Position numbers and translations under genes: made by a program. A stretch of 44,463 bases of DNA from Acidobacteria bacterium 13_1_20CM_3_53_8 (GTDB lineage Bacteria > Acidobacteriota > Blastocatellia > Pyrinomonadales > Pyrinomonadaceae). The stretch lies in the NCBI GenBank assembly GCA_001920415.1, contig MNJR01000093.1, positions 1 through 44,463 on the forward strand. The letters run 5' to 3'. Below, piece by piece: positions 31,962-41,161 of the stretch. Under the pieces are notes generated by a model that was given only the letters and a program-made list of their open reading frames with translations, was not told the DNA's origin and made no database searches. Numbering within the stretch: position 1 is the first letter of the stretch; each line of letters begins with the position of its first letter.

Positions 31962-32796
31962 AGGTGTGCCGCGCACTTCGCTGGCTTTCCCTGAAGATGA
32001 GCGTGGGCCTATGGAGACGGGCGCTCCTCCTGCCGCAACGCGCCAACAATCCACCACGCCCGCAGAGATTAAGATTATTTCGTACAACATACGCTGGCGC
32101 GAAGGCCGTGATCTTGAAAAGTTGATCGAGCTGTTTCGCAACGACCGCGAGATAGGCCACGCTGGCATCCTAGCCCTTCAGGAAGTTGACCGTAATAAGA
32201 AGCGAACGAACAACACGAACACGATCAAAAGAATCGCGTCCGCATTGAATATGTACTACGCATGGGCTGCGCCTCCGCCGCAAGCAGCGAACAGCAGAGA
32301 GGCACAGGAAGAGGAGACGGGCGTGGCGCTTTTGAGCGAGTACCCTATGACGGACATCAAGCAACTGGTTCTCCCGAATCCGGGGCCGAAAGGAAGAAGA
32401 CGAGTGGCACTCGGCGCGACCATTCAGCTTGGGACGATTGAGCTTCGCGTCTATTCCGTACATGCAGAGACGCGCATTCCCATACCACAGAAGATAGAAC
32501 AGTACAGCGCTGTGATTGATGACGTGAAACAACACCCGAAGGTCGAACGCACTATCATCATGGGCGACTTCAACACTTGGGAGGGCGCGTCGGTCGGACA
32601 AACGACGAAGCTCTTCACCGCAGCGAAATTCTCTACGCCATTCTCGGAGCAGGAGCCTACGTGGAAGCGTTTCATCATTCAACTGAAACTGGACTGGGTC
32701 TGGCTTCGCGGCCCCTTTCAGGTAAAATCCTACGGCATTGACCACACGATTGAGTTATCGGATCACTGGCCGCTCTGGCTTGAACTTAAACTCTGA
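31858..32796 (+). CDS. Endonuclease/exonuclease/phosphatase (EEP) family protein with a repeat-derived N-terminus
   Basis: Predicted 312 aa if started at GTG 31858. The EEP core begins near residue 72: IKIISYNIRWREGRD, ILALQEVD (metal-binding E), VALLSEYPM, VYSVHAETR, IMGDFNTW (D and N) and the final SDHWPLW (D-H pair), so all catalytic motifs are present. Substrate may be nucleic acid, a phospholipid or a phosphoester. The first 45 residues are encoded by hairpin repeat copy 4 and look like a genuine signal peptide: basic FLRFRRR, hydrophobic LISSLSLLPFYFYLFTFAF, then TSLA as a cleavage site. An ATG at 32011 would give a cytoplasmic form. The start is therefore uncertain. Confidence 0.82.
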   Translation: MRLKPFLRFRRRVIGLISSLSLLPFYFYLFTFAFTGVPRTSLAFPEDERGPMETGAPPAATRQQSTTPAEIKIISYNIRWREGRDLEKLIELFRNDREIGHAGILALQEVDRNKKRTNNTNTIKRIASALNMYYAWAAPPPQAANSREAQEEETGVALLSEYPMTDIKQLVLPNPGPKGRRRVALGATIQLGTIELRVYSVHAETRIPIPQKIEQYSAVIDDVKQHPKVERTIIMGDFNTWEGASVGQTTKLFTAAKFSTPFSEQEPTWKRFIIQLKLDWVWLRGPFQVKSYGIDHTIELSDHWPLWLELKL

Positions 32797-32817
32797 GATT
32801 TGATTGGAGATAAATTT

Positions 32818-33804
32818 ATGATAACACTCACGCGCCTTGCTTTCCTTCTACTTCTCGCCTCGCTGTGCTTCGTCAAAGTTTCTGCTCAAGCTGACACAAG
32901 CTCATTGATCAAAGTCGCTCCTTCCGGCGAAGAGTTTTCAGTCCTGATGCCGCAACAGCCTACGCCGAAAGCAATCAAGAAGCAGTTCCAGAGTTTGAGC
33001 GTCGCGGGCAAGCTTTACGCAGTGGAGAGCGCGGGCGTAAGTTTCCGCGTCTGGTCGCTGAAAAATCAGAGCGCATCCAACTCGCAATCCAGCAGTGCGG
33101 ATGATTTGCTTGATGCGTGCGCAGACCTGGTTTGGGAGTCGCTGCTTAAACCTGAACGCAATCAACTTTCCGAGCAACAGGCTCGTTATGCGCACATGTC
33201 CTATATAGGCGAGCACAGGCTGGGCGCTGCCAGCGGTCGTGACTATTCATTCGTAATAGGGGCGCAGGCTGGCGAGGTGCGTTTCTACATAACAGGAAAT
33301 AGAATCTACATCCTCATCGTCACCAATTTCAGTCAGGACACTCAAGCATCACAGGCTTTCATAAACTCTTTCACTCTAGCAGGCATGACGGCCAATTCGG
33401 ATAGATTCAGAGGAGGAGGCGGCATAGGCGTTGGAATGGGAGGCGGCATCGGCCCTGGAAGAGGAAGCGGCGCGGGCACGAGTGGCGCGGGCGCGGGCGA
33501 GATAGACTACAACAGAGTTTTTAGTTCACGCGAAGTCACACAAAAGGCGCGCATCCTTGCAAAGCCCGAAGCTGCTTACACTGAGTCGGCTCGTAAATAC
33601 GGCGTAGTAGGGACAGTTATTCTGCGCGCCGTACTCTACGCCACGGGAGAGGTGACAGACATTCATGTTATTAAAGGATTGCCGCACGGGTTGACGCGGG
33701 CTGCGGTTGAAGCCGCGCACAGGATTAAGTTCATGCCAGCGCAGGTGAACGGTCGCGCCGTCTCGCAATACATACAGATCGAATACAACTTCAACCTCTA
33801 CTGA
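32818..33804 (+). CDS. Secreted TonB_C-domain protein
   Basis: Predicted 328 aa; ATG 32818 has GGAG about 10 nt upstream. A signal peptide covers residues 1-23 (LTRLAFLLLLASLCFVKVSA). The middle region (about 24-200) is beta-rich and unassigned, followed by a Gly-rich stretch (about 203-230, GGGGIGVGMGGGIGPG). The C-terminal 85 residues are a TonB_C domain: AKPEAAYTESARKYGVVGTV, VLRAVLYATGEV-type strands and AAVEAAHRIKFMPAQVNGR. It has no TonB-like transmembrane anchor with Pro-rich spacer, so it is not a canonical TonB. It is third in the MBL-EEP-TonB_C cluster, 21 bp after the EEP stop. Confidence 0.85.
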   Translation: MITLTRLAFLLLLASLCFVKVSAQADTSSLIKVAPSGEEFSVLMPQQPTPKAIKKQFQSLSVAGKLYAVESAGVSFRVWSLKNQSASNSQSSSADDLLDACADLVWESLLKPERNQLSEQQARYAHMSYIGEHRLGAASGRDYSFVIGAQAGEVRFYITGNRIYILIVTNFSQDTQASQAFINSFTLAGMTANSDRFRGGGGIGVGMGGGIGPGRGSGAGTSGAGAGEIDYNRVFSSREVTQKARILAKPEAAYTESARKYGVVGTVILRAVLYATGEVTDIHVIKGLPHGLTRAAVEAAHRIKFMPAQVNGRAVSQYIQIEYNFNLY

Positions 33805-33813
33805 AAAAGTTTT

Positions 33814-33857
33814 GAGGGCGGCGAGTCTTCTCGCCCCTACAAGACTTCGCCGCCCTC
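33814..33857. terminator. Bidirectional terminator-like hairpin
   Basis: GAGGGCGGCGAGTCTT pairs with AAGACTTCGCCGCCCTC around a 12-nt loop. It lies between the convergent TonB_C and efflux-factor genes, 9 bp after the TonB_C stop, with a T-rich run on the 5' side for the minus strand (CAAAACTTTTT). Confidence 0.7.
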
Positions 33858-33900
33858 CTGCGGTCGCGCGGTGCTGCTCTCGGTGAAGGGGGAGACCTCT

Positions 33901-34428
33901 TCAGCGCACACGCACGACGACGTGATTTGCTTCTAACGCATTACCTGTAGCTCGCTGCAAATCCGCAATCGCTTTGTTCAGGTCTGTCTGTGCGCGAAGT
34001 TCAAGCCCGCGTGCTGTTGTCAACTGCGTCTGTCGTTCCAGGACTAGAAAGATGGTTGACTGACCTGCGTCGAATTTCCGTTGCTCGCTCGCGTACTGCT
34101 CTTCGCTAGCCTGACGCGCTGCTGCTGCTGCGCGAAGGCGAGACTCGGCAGTGCGAACGATCTGAAGCGCGTTGCGAACGTCGAGTTGAATCAGTTGTTC
34201 AAGCTGCTGGCGCTGCGTGGCTATGCGCTCTCCTTCGACCAGAGAGCGACCGTACTGCGCCTCTGCCGTGCGGTTTCGCAAAGGAAGATTGAGTTGCACG
34301 CCCACGCGAAAATTGTTGTAGCGGTTCGCTGTCAGATTTTCTAGCGACTGCGGGTAGCCGCCTACCAGGTTTTCTGGAATGGTCGTCGTCACGGGCGGCG
34401 GCAGCGGCTGAATTCCAGAATTAGGCAA
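33901..34428 (-). pseudogene. C-terminal piece of a frameshifted TolC-like outer-membrane efflux factor
   Basis: The frame encodes the final part of an OEP domain: VGGYPQSLENLTANRYNNFRVG, LPLRNRTAEAQYGRSLVEGE, the long helix RQQLEQLIQLDVRNALQIV and QTDLNKAIADLQRATGNALE. The frame is in fact open back to about 34467 and reads NRQKINEIIASLPNSGIQPL there, which joins naturally to the upstream frame with a single shift between about 34440 and 34470. The codon at 34428 is a TTG inside the gene, not a real start. It is the last gene of the RND efflux operon. Confidence 0.8.
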
Positions 34429-34436
34429 GGACGCTA

Positions 34437-36080
34437 TTATCTCGTTAATCTTCTGACGGTTCGCTCGCTAGAACTCGTCAAAGGGTTGTTTGTGGCGGAA
34501 GAGTTCTGGCTGCCCGCCAATCCTACTACGCCGTAGCTGCCAACAAAATCAACCTGCGGTTTGGTCTGCTCGTTGTAGTATCGCTGGTCTATCTGGTTTA
34601 TCTCGCGCGCCAGATTCGCCTGCTGTAGTTCGGGACGATTCCTGAGCGCAGCATCCATAGCATCCGTCAGAGTGACTGTCGGAGGCTCGACGTCAACGTT
34701 GTCGGTCGGCAAGATGGAGACGTTCCAGATTGGCGACTGACGGCTCACAGCAATCAGATTTTTCAGGCTGTTCTCGGCGCGCGAAACGTCTTCGAGCGCG
34801 CTATACATGCTCTGCTCGTAGCCAGACACCTGCGCTTCAGCCGAAACGACATCAATCGGCGCGAGCATCCCTTCCTGAACGAGCCGCCGGTTGTGCTCAA
34901 GCTGAGTTCTAGCATCGCGTACTGCCGTTTGCTGAATTTGAAGGTTGCGCAGAGCGAATACCAAATCCCAGTAGGCGCGCTGAACCTGCGTGATTATATC
35001 AATTGTGCGCTGGCGAAACTGCGCGTCCGTCAAAGAGAGATTCTTCTTTGCTATCTCGATTGCGCGTCGCGTGCTATCGAAACGAAATCCGCGCCAGAGC
35101 GGCTGCGTGTAATTAAATGTGAGCGCCGTAGGATACTGCGGATTCAAGGCGGCGAACTGGTTGTTGGTCGTCAGGCGTATGGCAGAAAAGTCAACGCGAT
35201 AGCCGCCGCCACCTCTCGGCGTCAATCCTTCAATCCTGGCAGTGTTCGTTATGTCCGCTTGAGTCACTACACCGTTCGCGCCACCACTCAGGAAGCTTGA
35301 CGTGGGCGTGTTCGTGCGTTCGTAGTAGGAGAGCGAGCTTAAGCGCGGGTCGTATGCGCCGCGAGCGCCTAGCAGATCGAACTCAGCCATCTTCACAGTT
35401 TCGCGCGCAACCTCTATGTCGCGGTTGTTTGCGAGCGCCATCTCTATTGCCTCGCGCACTGTGAGCGGGCGCTGGTCTGAGAGATTTACGCCTACGCGAC
35501 CCAATTCAGGCAGAGGCTCAGCAGGATTCGCCCTGAACCCCGGCGCGACCTGCGGCACGTTGAGAAGCTCTTCGGGCGCAAGGCTGGGCACGCTCTCGCG
35601 TCCGGGCGGCTGCGGCGCTTGCGCGGGCGCAATTGCAGGCCCCTGCTGCGTAGGCTGAGCAGGATTCTGCGGCGCAGGCTGCTGCTCGGTCTGTAATTGC
35701 GAGGGCTGGCCGCCCTGTGGCGTCTGTGGCTGAGTCTGCGCTGGCGCTTCTGTGCCGCGCGTCTGCTGGTCTGCCTGAGTCTGAGGCTGAACGCTCTGCT
35801 CAGTCTGACCCGCAGGCGTAACAGGGCGCGCGTTTGAACCCGGCGGCGGAGCCTGCGTCTGCGGCTGATTGCCGGAAGGAGCAGACTGCGCGCCGTTTGT
35901 TGTAGATGAAGGCGGTGATGCTGTTGTGCTCTGCGGCGGGTTGTTGGCCGAAGGAGCAGGCACGACGATTGATATGTTCGATGGGCCGCTAGTCTGCTGC
36001 GCGTAAGTTGACCCAACGAAAGCGCACGAGAGCGCGATGATGTAAGCAGCACGCTGAATAAGTTCTTTTATAAGTCTCAT
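34437..36080 (-). CDS. TolC-like outer-membrane efflux factor, main part (frameshifted near its 3' end)
   Basis: Predicted 547 aa to the premature TAA at 34437. Signal peptide about 1-27 (YIIALSCAFVGSTYA). Residues about 30-170 are an unusual Gln/Pro/Thr-rich disordered segment. The first OEP half starts at LTVREAIEMALANNRDIEVARE and continues through TQPLWRGFRFDSTRRAIEIAKKN, VQRAYWDLVFALRNLQI and GMLAPIDVVSAEAQV; the second half begins VTLTDAMDAALRNRPELQQAN. The frame then degenerates (SSERTVRRLTR) and stops, while the missing 180 residues continue in another frame. Either a real mutation or an indel error. It is fourth in tetR-adaptor-pump-OMF order, partner of the pump at 36383-39772. Confidence 0.88.
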   Translation of the reverse strand: MRLIKELIQRAAYIIALSCAFVGSTYAQQTSGPSNISIVVPAPSANNPPQSTTASPPSSTTNGAQSAPSGNQPQTQAPPPGSNARPVTPAGQTEQSVQPQTQADQQTRGTEAPAQTQPQTPQGGQPSQLQTEQQPAPQNPAQPTQQGPAIAPAQAPQPPGRESVPSLAPEELLNVPQVAPGFRANPAEPLPELGRVGVNLSDQRPLTVREAIEMALANNRDIEVARETVKMAEFDLLGARGAYDPRLSSLSYYERTNTPTSSFLSGGANGVVTQADITNTARIEGLTPRGGGGYRVDFSAIRLTTNNQFAALNPQYPTALTFNYTQPLWRGFRFDSTRRAIEIAKKNLSLTDAQFRQRTIDIITQVQRAYWDLVFALRNLQIQQTAVRDARTQLEHNRRLVQEGMLAPIDVVSAEAQVSGYEQSMYSALEDVSRAENSLKNLIAVSRQSPIWNVSILPTDNVDVEPPTVTLTDAMDAALRNRPELQQANLAREINQIDQRYYNEQTKPQVDFVGSYGVVGLAGSQNSSATNNPLTSSSERTVRRLTR

Positions 36081-36113
36081 AATTGAAAGTGGAAGTGGCC
36101 TGCGCTTACTTCC

Positions 36114-36336
36114 CTTAGTCCCGTTAGGGACGTTTGATAATAGCCCAGCACTTCAGTGCTGGGTAACATGTGCAAAATAAAATTAGAGTCCCGTAGGGAC
36201 GGCTGAATATTTGAGATTTGAAATTTTAGATTTGAAATATTCAGCCGTCCCTACGGGACTCTGTTACATCCTTTGTGCTTATCCCCAGCACTGAAGTGCT
36301 GGGCTATTATCAATTTGTCCCTACGGGACAACCCTA
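36114..36336. repeat. Nested palindrome cluster with GTCCCTACGGGAC and CCCAGCACTTCAGTGCTGGG modules
   Basis: A 223-bp mirror structure. Its order is GTCCCGTTAGGGAC, GATAATAGCCCAGCACTTCA with GTGCTGGG, then GTCCCGTAGGGACGGCTGAA, a central GATTTGAAATTTTAGATTTG, and the same modules in reverse. Each module is also a small palindrome by itself. It fills the 302-bp gap between pump and outer-membrane factor genes in the same operon; no gene is present there. Confidence 0.8.
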
Positions 36337-36382
36337 ACGGATGATTTTTCATTCAGTTTCCAAAGCCTTCACAATACCTTCT

Positions 36383-39300
36383 TTACCGTCCGAACATACC
36401 GAAGAACGAAGTCGTTGCAGTTGCGGCCTTCTGCCTGGCCCAACCCGCAGCGCCCGTAACAGCCGCCCATGCGCTCGCCCACACTCGACTCCTGGCTACG
36501 TCGTCGAAGATTGAATAGAAGACGGGCACGGCTAGAAGCGTTAAGAGCAGACAGAGCGATTGTCCGCCTACTACGAGCACGCCGATTGAACGGTTTGTGC
36601 CCGCGCCGGGGCCGCTGGACAGAACGAGCGGCATCATGCCAGCGACGAGCGCAATCGTAGTCATCAAGATAGGTCGCAATCGGTCTCGGTTCGATTGAAT
36701 GATTGCGTCAAGGCGCTCCATGCCGCGCGAGCGCAACTGGTTCGTGTGATCAATCTGCAAAATTGCGTTCTTCTTCACCACGCCGAAAAGTAGCAATAGA
36801 CCTAGACCGGAAAAGATGTTCACGGTCTGTCCTGTAATCAACAATGAAAGGATGCCGAACGGAATAGCGAGCGGCAGCGTCAGCAGGATTGTAATGGGGT
36901 GTATGAACGACTCGAACTGCGCCGCAAGCACCATGTACATGAAGACGAACGAGAGAATGATTGCGAGCACGAAGTAGTAACCGGCGCGTCCCAACTCCTT
37001 CGAGCGACCTGCGGTTCCTGTCCTGTATGTGCTCTCTACGTTCAACTCTTTGATGAACTGGTTCATCTTCTGAATCACTGCGGCCTGACTTCCGCCGGGC
37101 TTAACGTTTGCAAGCAGAGTGACCTGCCGCATACGGTTCAGACGATCAATCGCAGAAGGCCCAGTGCCCTCTTCTATACGCACCAGATTGTCCAGACTCA
37201 CCCAGCCTACTTTCGGTGACGAGACGATCATCTGCTTCAAGCCTTCCTGGCTCGTGCGAAATTGTCCAACGGCGCGCACGCGAACGTTGTACTCGTTCGT
37301 GCCAGCATTGAAGGTCGAAACTTTTTGTCCGGCTACGAGCGTGTTCAAAGCCTGAGCTATGTCTCCGACTTTTACGCCGAGGTCCGCAGCCTTCGCGCGG
37401 TCAATCACCACGCGATACTCAGGCTTTCCGAGTACGAGAGTTGAGTCCGCGTCCACAACGTCCGGGATGGTCTTCATCTTTGCAAGAAGTTGCTGGGAAT
37501 ACTGCGTCAACTTCTGAAGGTCTGGGCCGCCTATGACGTATTGAATGTCTGCGTTGCGAAAGCCGCCGCCCGAAATGGCCGCCACCTGCTGCACGCTCGT
37601 GCGCAAGTCCGGGTACTGCTGAATATATTTTTTCAGAACATCCTCGCGCGCTTTCACCATCAACTCATTCTGGCTCAGCTTGCGTTCATTGATCGGCGTG
37701 AGACGAACGTAGACGCTTGCGACGTTGACTAGCTGTTGCTGCCCGGAGCCTATGGTCGTCAGCGTGTCGGTCACGCCGGGCAGTTGTCGCAAGTCCCCCG
37801 CAAGTCTTTCCGTCAGAGCAGAGGTTGAAGCCAGCGTGTAGCCTTCGGGCGCGCGCACAGTTATCTCGAACTGTGATTGATCGTCAACCGGCAAAAAATT
37901 CTTGCCGACTAACATGAAGAGAGGAACGATGCTCAGGATTACGCCCAAACACATCAGCACGACAGCCCAGCGATGTGCCATAGACCAGCGTAGCAGCGCC
38001 GTGTACGTGCGATCAATCGGACGATAAAAGCGCGACTCTTTTGAATCGTGCGCGGCTTGCTTAGCCTCTTCAACCTTACTCTCTTGCGGCGGCAATTTTG
38101 CAGGCGCGCTCTCCGGCGCTCGCGCTTCGGCGCTGCTTTCATCGTCGCCCATCCAGACGCCCATCTCTTCAGAGACATAATTTTCGGGCGATTTATCCGG
38201 CTCGCCAGCAATAACGCGCGACTCTTTTGAAACCGCCACGTTCTCAGCGTCCTGCGATGGCTCGCTCCCCACGCCCGAAGGAAGCGGAGCATCTTTACGC
38301 TTAATCAGACGAGCCGCGAGCATTGGCGTCAACGTGAACGAGACCAGCAATGACACGGCGATTGCGAACGACGCTGTGAAGCCGAAGCTGGACATGAATC
38401 GTCCGACGATGCCGCCCATAAAACCTACGGGCAAGAATACTGCGAGCAGAGAAAGCGTCGTCGCCATGACCGCCAGACCAATTTCTCGCGTGGCATCAAT
38501 CGCTGCCTGAAACGGCGGCACGCCTTTCTCTTCCACGAAGCGAAAGATGTTTTCTAAAACTACGATTGCATCGTCAATCACTATGCCGACCATGAGCGTC
38601 AACGCGAGCATGGTGATTTGATTCAGCGTAAAACCCATCCCGGCCATCAATCCGAATGTCGCTATGATTGATGTGGGGATCGCAATGGCAGCGATAAAGG
38701 TCGAACGCACGCTCCACAAAAAGATGAAGACGACTATGGCCGCGAGCAGACCGCCTTCGATCAAGTGGCGCTCGATTGATTCGAGCGCGGCTTTGATGAA
38801 GATTGATTGGTCGCCAACGACTTCGGCTCTGAACCCTTGCGGCAAGGTCGGGATGATTGCCTGAAGTTGCTTCTTAACTTCGTCTGCGACGGCTACGGTG
38901 TTCTGGCCTGACTGTTTCGAGACGACCAGTGTTACGGCTGGTTGGCCGTTCAAGCGCGCTTCCGTACGCTGTTCTTCCGCAGAGTCTTCGGCGTAGCCAA
39001 CGTCGCTCAGCTTGACAGAGTATGTGCCGCGATTGGCTACGACCAGATTGTTGAATTCCGCAGGGTCAACAATGCGCCCCATAGTGCGCACAGTCAGTTC
39101 GCGCTGCCCTTCGTCAACGCGCCCGCCGGGCACTTCCATGTTCTGAAGGCGCACGGCGTTCGTAATCTCTGCGACCGTCACGTTGAATGCGCGCATCTTG
39201 TCCGGGTCAACCCAGATTTCAATCTCGCGCTCGCGCCCGCCGACTATCTGCACCTGTCCCACACCGTTGATTGATTCAATGCGCTTCTTTATCTGGTTAT

Positions 39301-39772
39301 CCGCAACGTCTGTCACTTCGCGCAGAGAGCGCGGCGCAGACAGAGCTATGCGAAGCACCGGCGCAGCGTCCGTATCGAGCTTTTGCACGATTGGAGTCTC
39401 GGCTGTCTCCGGCAAATCGTTGACGATAAGGCCTACGTGATCGCGCACTTCTTGCGCCGCTATGTCCGCGTTTTTTTCGAGAAGAAACGTGATGAAGACC
39501 TGCGAGACTCCTTCGACAGAAGTCGAGCGCAACTCGTCAATGCCGCTGATGGTATTGACGGCCTCTTCAACTCTATCCGTAATCTCTGTCTCAACTTCTT
39601 GGGGCGATGCGCCGGGGTTGATGACCGTCACGGTGATCGTAGGCAAGTCAATTTTCGGGAAGAGATCAACGCCCAGCGTAGAGAACGAGAAGATTCCAAC
39701 GACGGTCAGCGCCATAATAATCATCGTGGCGAAGACCGGACGACGCACGCATATCTCTGCTAATTTTTGCAT
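36383..39772 (-). CDS. RND multidrug efflux pump, inner-membrane subunit (AcrB/MexB-type, HAE1)
   Basis: Proton-driven export of hydrophobic compounds from the inner membrane/periplasm. Predicted 1129 aa, longer than the usual roughly 1040. It starts [26 protein letters not shown] (TM1) and the porter domain follows: [20 protein letters not shown] and [12 protein letters not shown]4 carries the essential Asp pair in [18 protein letters not shown]. The second half repeats the plan, with TM7 at [18 protein letters not shown] and C-terminal TM bundle [20 protein letters not shown]. The extra length is a roughly 75-residue acidic, Pro/Ser/Glu-rich insert (about 500-590) between TM6 and TM7 on the cytoplasmic side. 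No Shine-Dalgarno is apparent. Confidence 0.96.
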   Translation of the reverse strand: MQKLAEICVRRPVFATMIIMALTVVGIFSFSTLGVDLFPKIDLPTITVTVINPGASPQEVETEITDRVEEAVNTISGIDELRSTSVEGVSQVFITFLLEKNADIAAQEVRDHVGLIVNDLPETAETPIVQKLDTDAAPVLRIALSAPRSLREVTDVADNQIKKRIESINGVGQVQIVGGREREIEIWVDPDKMRAFNVTVAEITNAVRLQNMEVPGGRVDEGQRELTVRTMGRIVDPAEFNNLVVANRGTYSVKLSDVGYAEDSAEEQRTEARLNGQPAVTLVVSKQSGQNTVAVADEVKKQLQAIIPTLPQGFRAEVVGDQSIFIKAALESIERHLIEGGLLAAIVVFIFLWSVRSTFIAAIAIPTSIIATFGLMAGMGFTLNQITMLALTLMVGIVIDDAIVVLENIFRFVEEKGVPPFQAAIDATREIGLAVMATTLSLLAVFLPVGFMGGIVGRFMSSFGFTASFAIAVSLLVSFTLTPMLAARLIKRKDAPLPSGVGSEPSQDAENVAVSKESRVIAGEPDKSPENYVSEEMGVWMGDDESSAEARAPESAPAKLPPQESKVEEAKQAAHDSKESRFYRPIDRTYTALLRWSMAHRWAVVLMCLGVILSIVPLFMLVGKNFLPVDDQSQFEITVRAPEGYTLASTSALTERLAGDLRQLPGVTDTLTTIGSGQQQLVNVASVYVRLTPINERKLSQNELMVKAREDVLKKYIQQYPDLRTSVQQVAAISGGGFRNADIQYVIGGPDLQKLTQYSQQLLAKMKTIPDVVDADSTLVLGKPEYRVVIDRAKAADLGVKVGDIAQALNTLVAGQKVSTFNAGTNEYNVRVRAVGQFRTSQEGLKQMIVSSPKVGWVSLDNLVRIEEGTGPSAIDRLNRMRQVTLLANVKPGGSQAAVIQKMNQFIKELNVESTYRTGTAGRSKELGRAGYYFVLAIILSFVFMYMVLAAQFESFIHPITILLTLPLAIPFGILSLLITGQTVNIFSGLGLLLLFGVVKKNAILQIDHTNQLRSRGMERLDAIIQSNRDRLRPILMTTIALVAGMMPLVLSSGPGAGTNRSIGVLVVGGQSLCLLLTLLAVPVFYSIFDDVARSRVWASAWAAVTGAAGWARQKAATATTSFFGMFGR

Positions 39773-39773
39773 G

Positions 39774-39896
39774 ACTCAATTTTGGATTTTAGATTTTGGA
39801 TTTTAGATTGGCGTGATTACCAGCTTGAATCTTGGATTTAATAACTCGACTTTCCCAAAAAACTTAATCCAAAATCCAAAATCTAAAATCCAAAAT
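39774..39896. repeat. GATTTTA hairpin repeat, copy 4
   Basis: TTTTGGATTTTAGATTTTGG and AATCCAAAATCTAAAATCC form the arms, with a longer loop than copies 2 and 3. It fills the 126-bp gap between adaptor stop and pump start within the operon. Confidence 0.85.
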
Positions 39897-39898
39897 GG

Positions 39899-41152
39899 TT
39901 ACTGCGTAACTGCCATTCCATCCTGCAACTGTTCTATGTTGCTGGTTGCGACCGATTCATCTGCTGCCAATCCTGTTTTGATTTCTACGAGGTCGCCTTC
40001 CGATTGGCCCAACTGTACTACGCGCTGCTCTGCGCGCCCGTTCTTGATGACGAACACGCTGCTGGAAGTCCCTTCTGTTTTAACTGCGCGCGCGGGCACT
40101 AGCACGGCTGGCGCTGTCTGCGGTTGTTGTATGCGCACTGTTGCGAACTGCCCGGGTTTCAGGGCGTTGTCAGGGTTCTCGACTTCCGCCTCGACCGTAA
40201 GCGTGCGCGATGTGGCCGTAACGTTCGGCGAGATGCGCGCTATGCGTCCCATGAACGTGCGGTCTGGAAAAGCGCTGACGGTGACGTTAACGCTCTGCCC
40301 CGTTTGAATGCTTCCGACGGATTGTTCGGGAATGTCTATGCGAACGCGCAAGGGGTTTGTGCGAACAATCGTCACGACTTTTGAAGAAGGCGAAACGTAT
40401 TCGCCCAAATCAGCCTGACGGTCTGAGACATAGCCGCTGATTGGCGCTGCGATTACAGCATCCGTGATTGCTTTACGCGCGGAATCAATCTGAGTCTGTG
40501 CGCTTGTGACAGCCGCTCGCGCAGTCTCTACGGCAGCATAGTTCTGTCTGGCCTGCTCAAGTGCGACTTCGTATTGATGCTGTAACTGATCGCGCTGTGC
40601 GCGCTGCTGATCGTAGGCCGAGCGCGAAACGTCGCCGGTTTCTATAAGGCGATCAAAACGCGCCATCTGCTTGTTGGCAAGTTCCAGGGCGACTCGCGCG
40701 CTCTTCACATCCGGCACGTTCGTTGGGTCAAAAGCTTGTCCGGGGCGAAGACCTATGCGCGCTTCGGCCTGACGGACTGCGGCCTGCTGCTGTGTGACCT
40801 GCGCCTGCGCTTGCTCCAGACGAATGCGCGCATCGCGGTCGTCCAATCTGACGAGCACAGCGCCGCGCTGTACGAAGCTTCCCAGGTCAACGCCTACGGC
40901 CACGACTTTGCCACCGACCGCAGGAGCTACGTCCGTCTGCTCGTCCGCAGCGAGACTTCCTGTGGCCTCGAAGAAGCGCGGGAGTTGGCGCACGATTGCT
41001 GTAGTGGTCGAGACCTGAACGACCGATGGCGTAGCGGCGGCCTGTGCGTTCCTGTTCTGCGCGGCCTTCCCGCTGCAACCAACAGCGAAGAGAGCCGCCG
41101 CAACTAGAAGAAGCGTGAAACTTATCAGCTTGATATTTTTACGAGAGATCAT
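39899..41152 (-). CDS. RND efflux periplasmic adaptor (membrane fusion) lipoprotein
   Basis: Bridges the pump and the outer-membrane channel. Predicted 417 aa. A lipoprotein signal precedes the lipobox LFAVGCSG, so the mature protein should be acylated at C26. The lipoyl halves (TDVAPAVGGKVVAVGVDLGSFV and VIAAPISGYVSDRQADLGEYV) flank a long alpha-hairpin coiled coil (about residues 110-215; RLEQAQAQVTQQQAAVRQAEAR). The beta-barrel and membrane-proximal domains follow (VRIDIPEQSVGSIQTGQSV, TLTVEAEVENPDNALKPGQF, VPARAVKTEG). It lies 9 bp after the TetR gene stop. Confidence 0.95.
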   Translation of the reverse strand: MISRKNIKLISFTLLLVAAALFAVGCSGKAAQNRNAQAAATPSVVQVSTTTAIVRQLPRFFEATGSLAADEQTDVAPAVGGKVVAVGVDLGSFVQRGAVLVRLDDRDARIRLEQAQAQVTQQQAAVRQAEARIGLRPGQAFDPTNVPDVKSARVALELANKQMARFDRLIETGDVSRSAYDQQRAQRDQLQHQYEVALEQARQNYAAVETARAAVTSAQTQIDSARKAITDAVIAAPISGYVSDRQADLGEYVSPSSKVVTIVRTNPLRVRIDIPEQSVGSIQTGQSVNVTVSAFPDRTFMGRIARISPNVTATSRTLTVEAEVENPDNALKPGQFATVRIQQPQTAPAVLVPARAVKTEGTSSSVFVIKNGRAEQRVVQLGQSEGDLVEIKTGLAADESVATSNIEQLQDGMAVTQ

Positions 41153-41161
41153 CTTCGATTC

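Noticed and set aside
36081-36382. Remnant transposase gene within the palindrome cluster
   Set aside because: All frames are short and consist of the palindromic modules; no transposase motif was visible.
38664-39440. Plus-strand frames over the RND pump gene
   Set aside because: All are antisense to a conserved pump sequence and have no family features.
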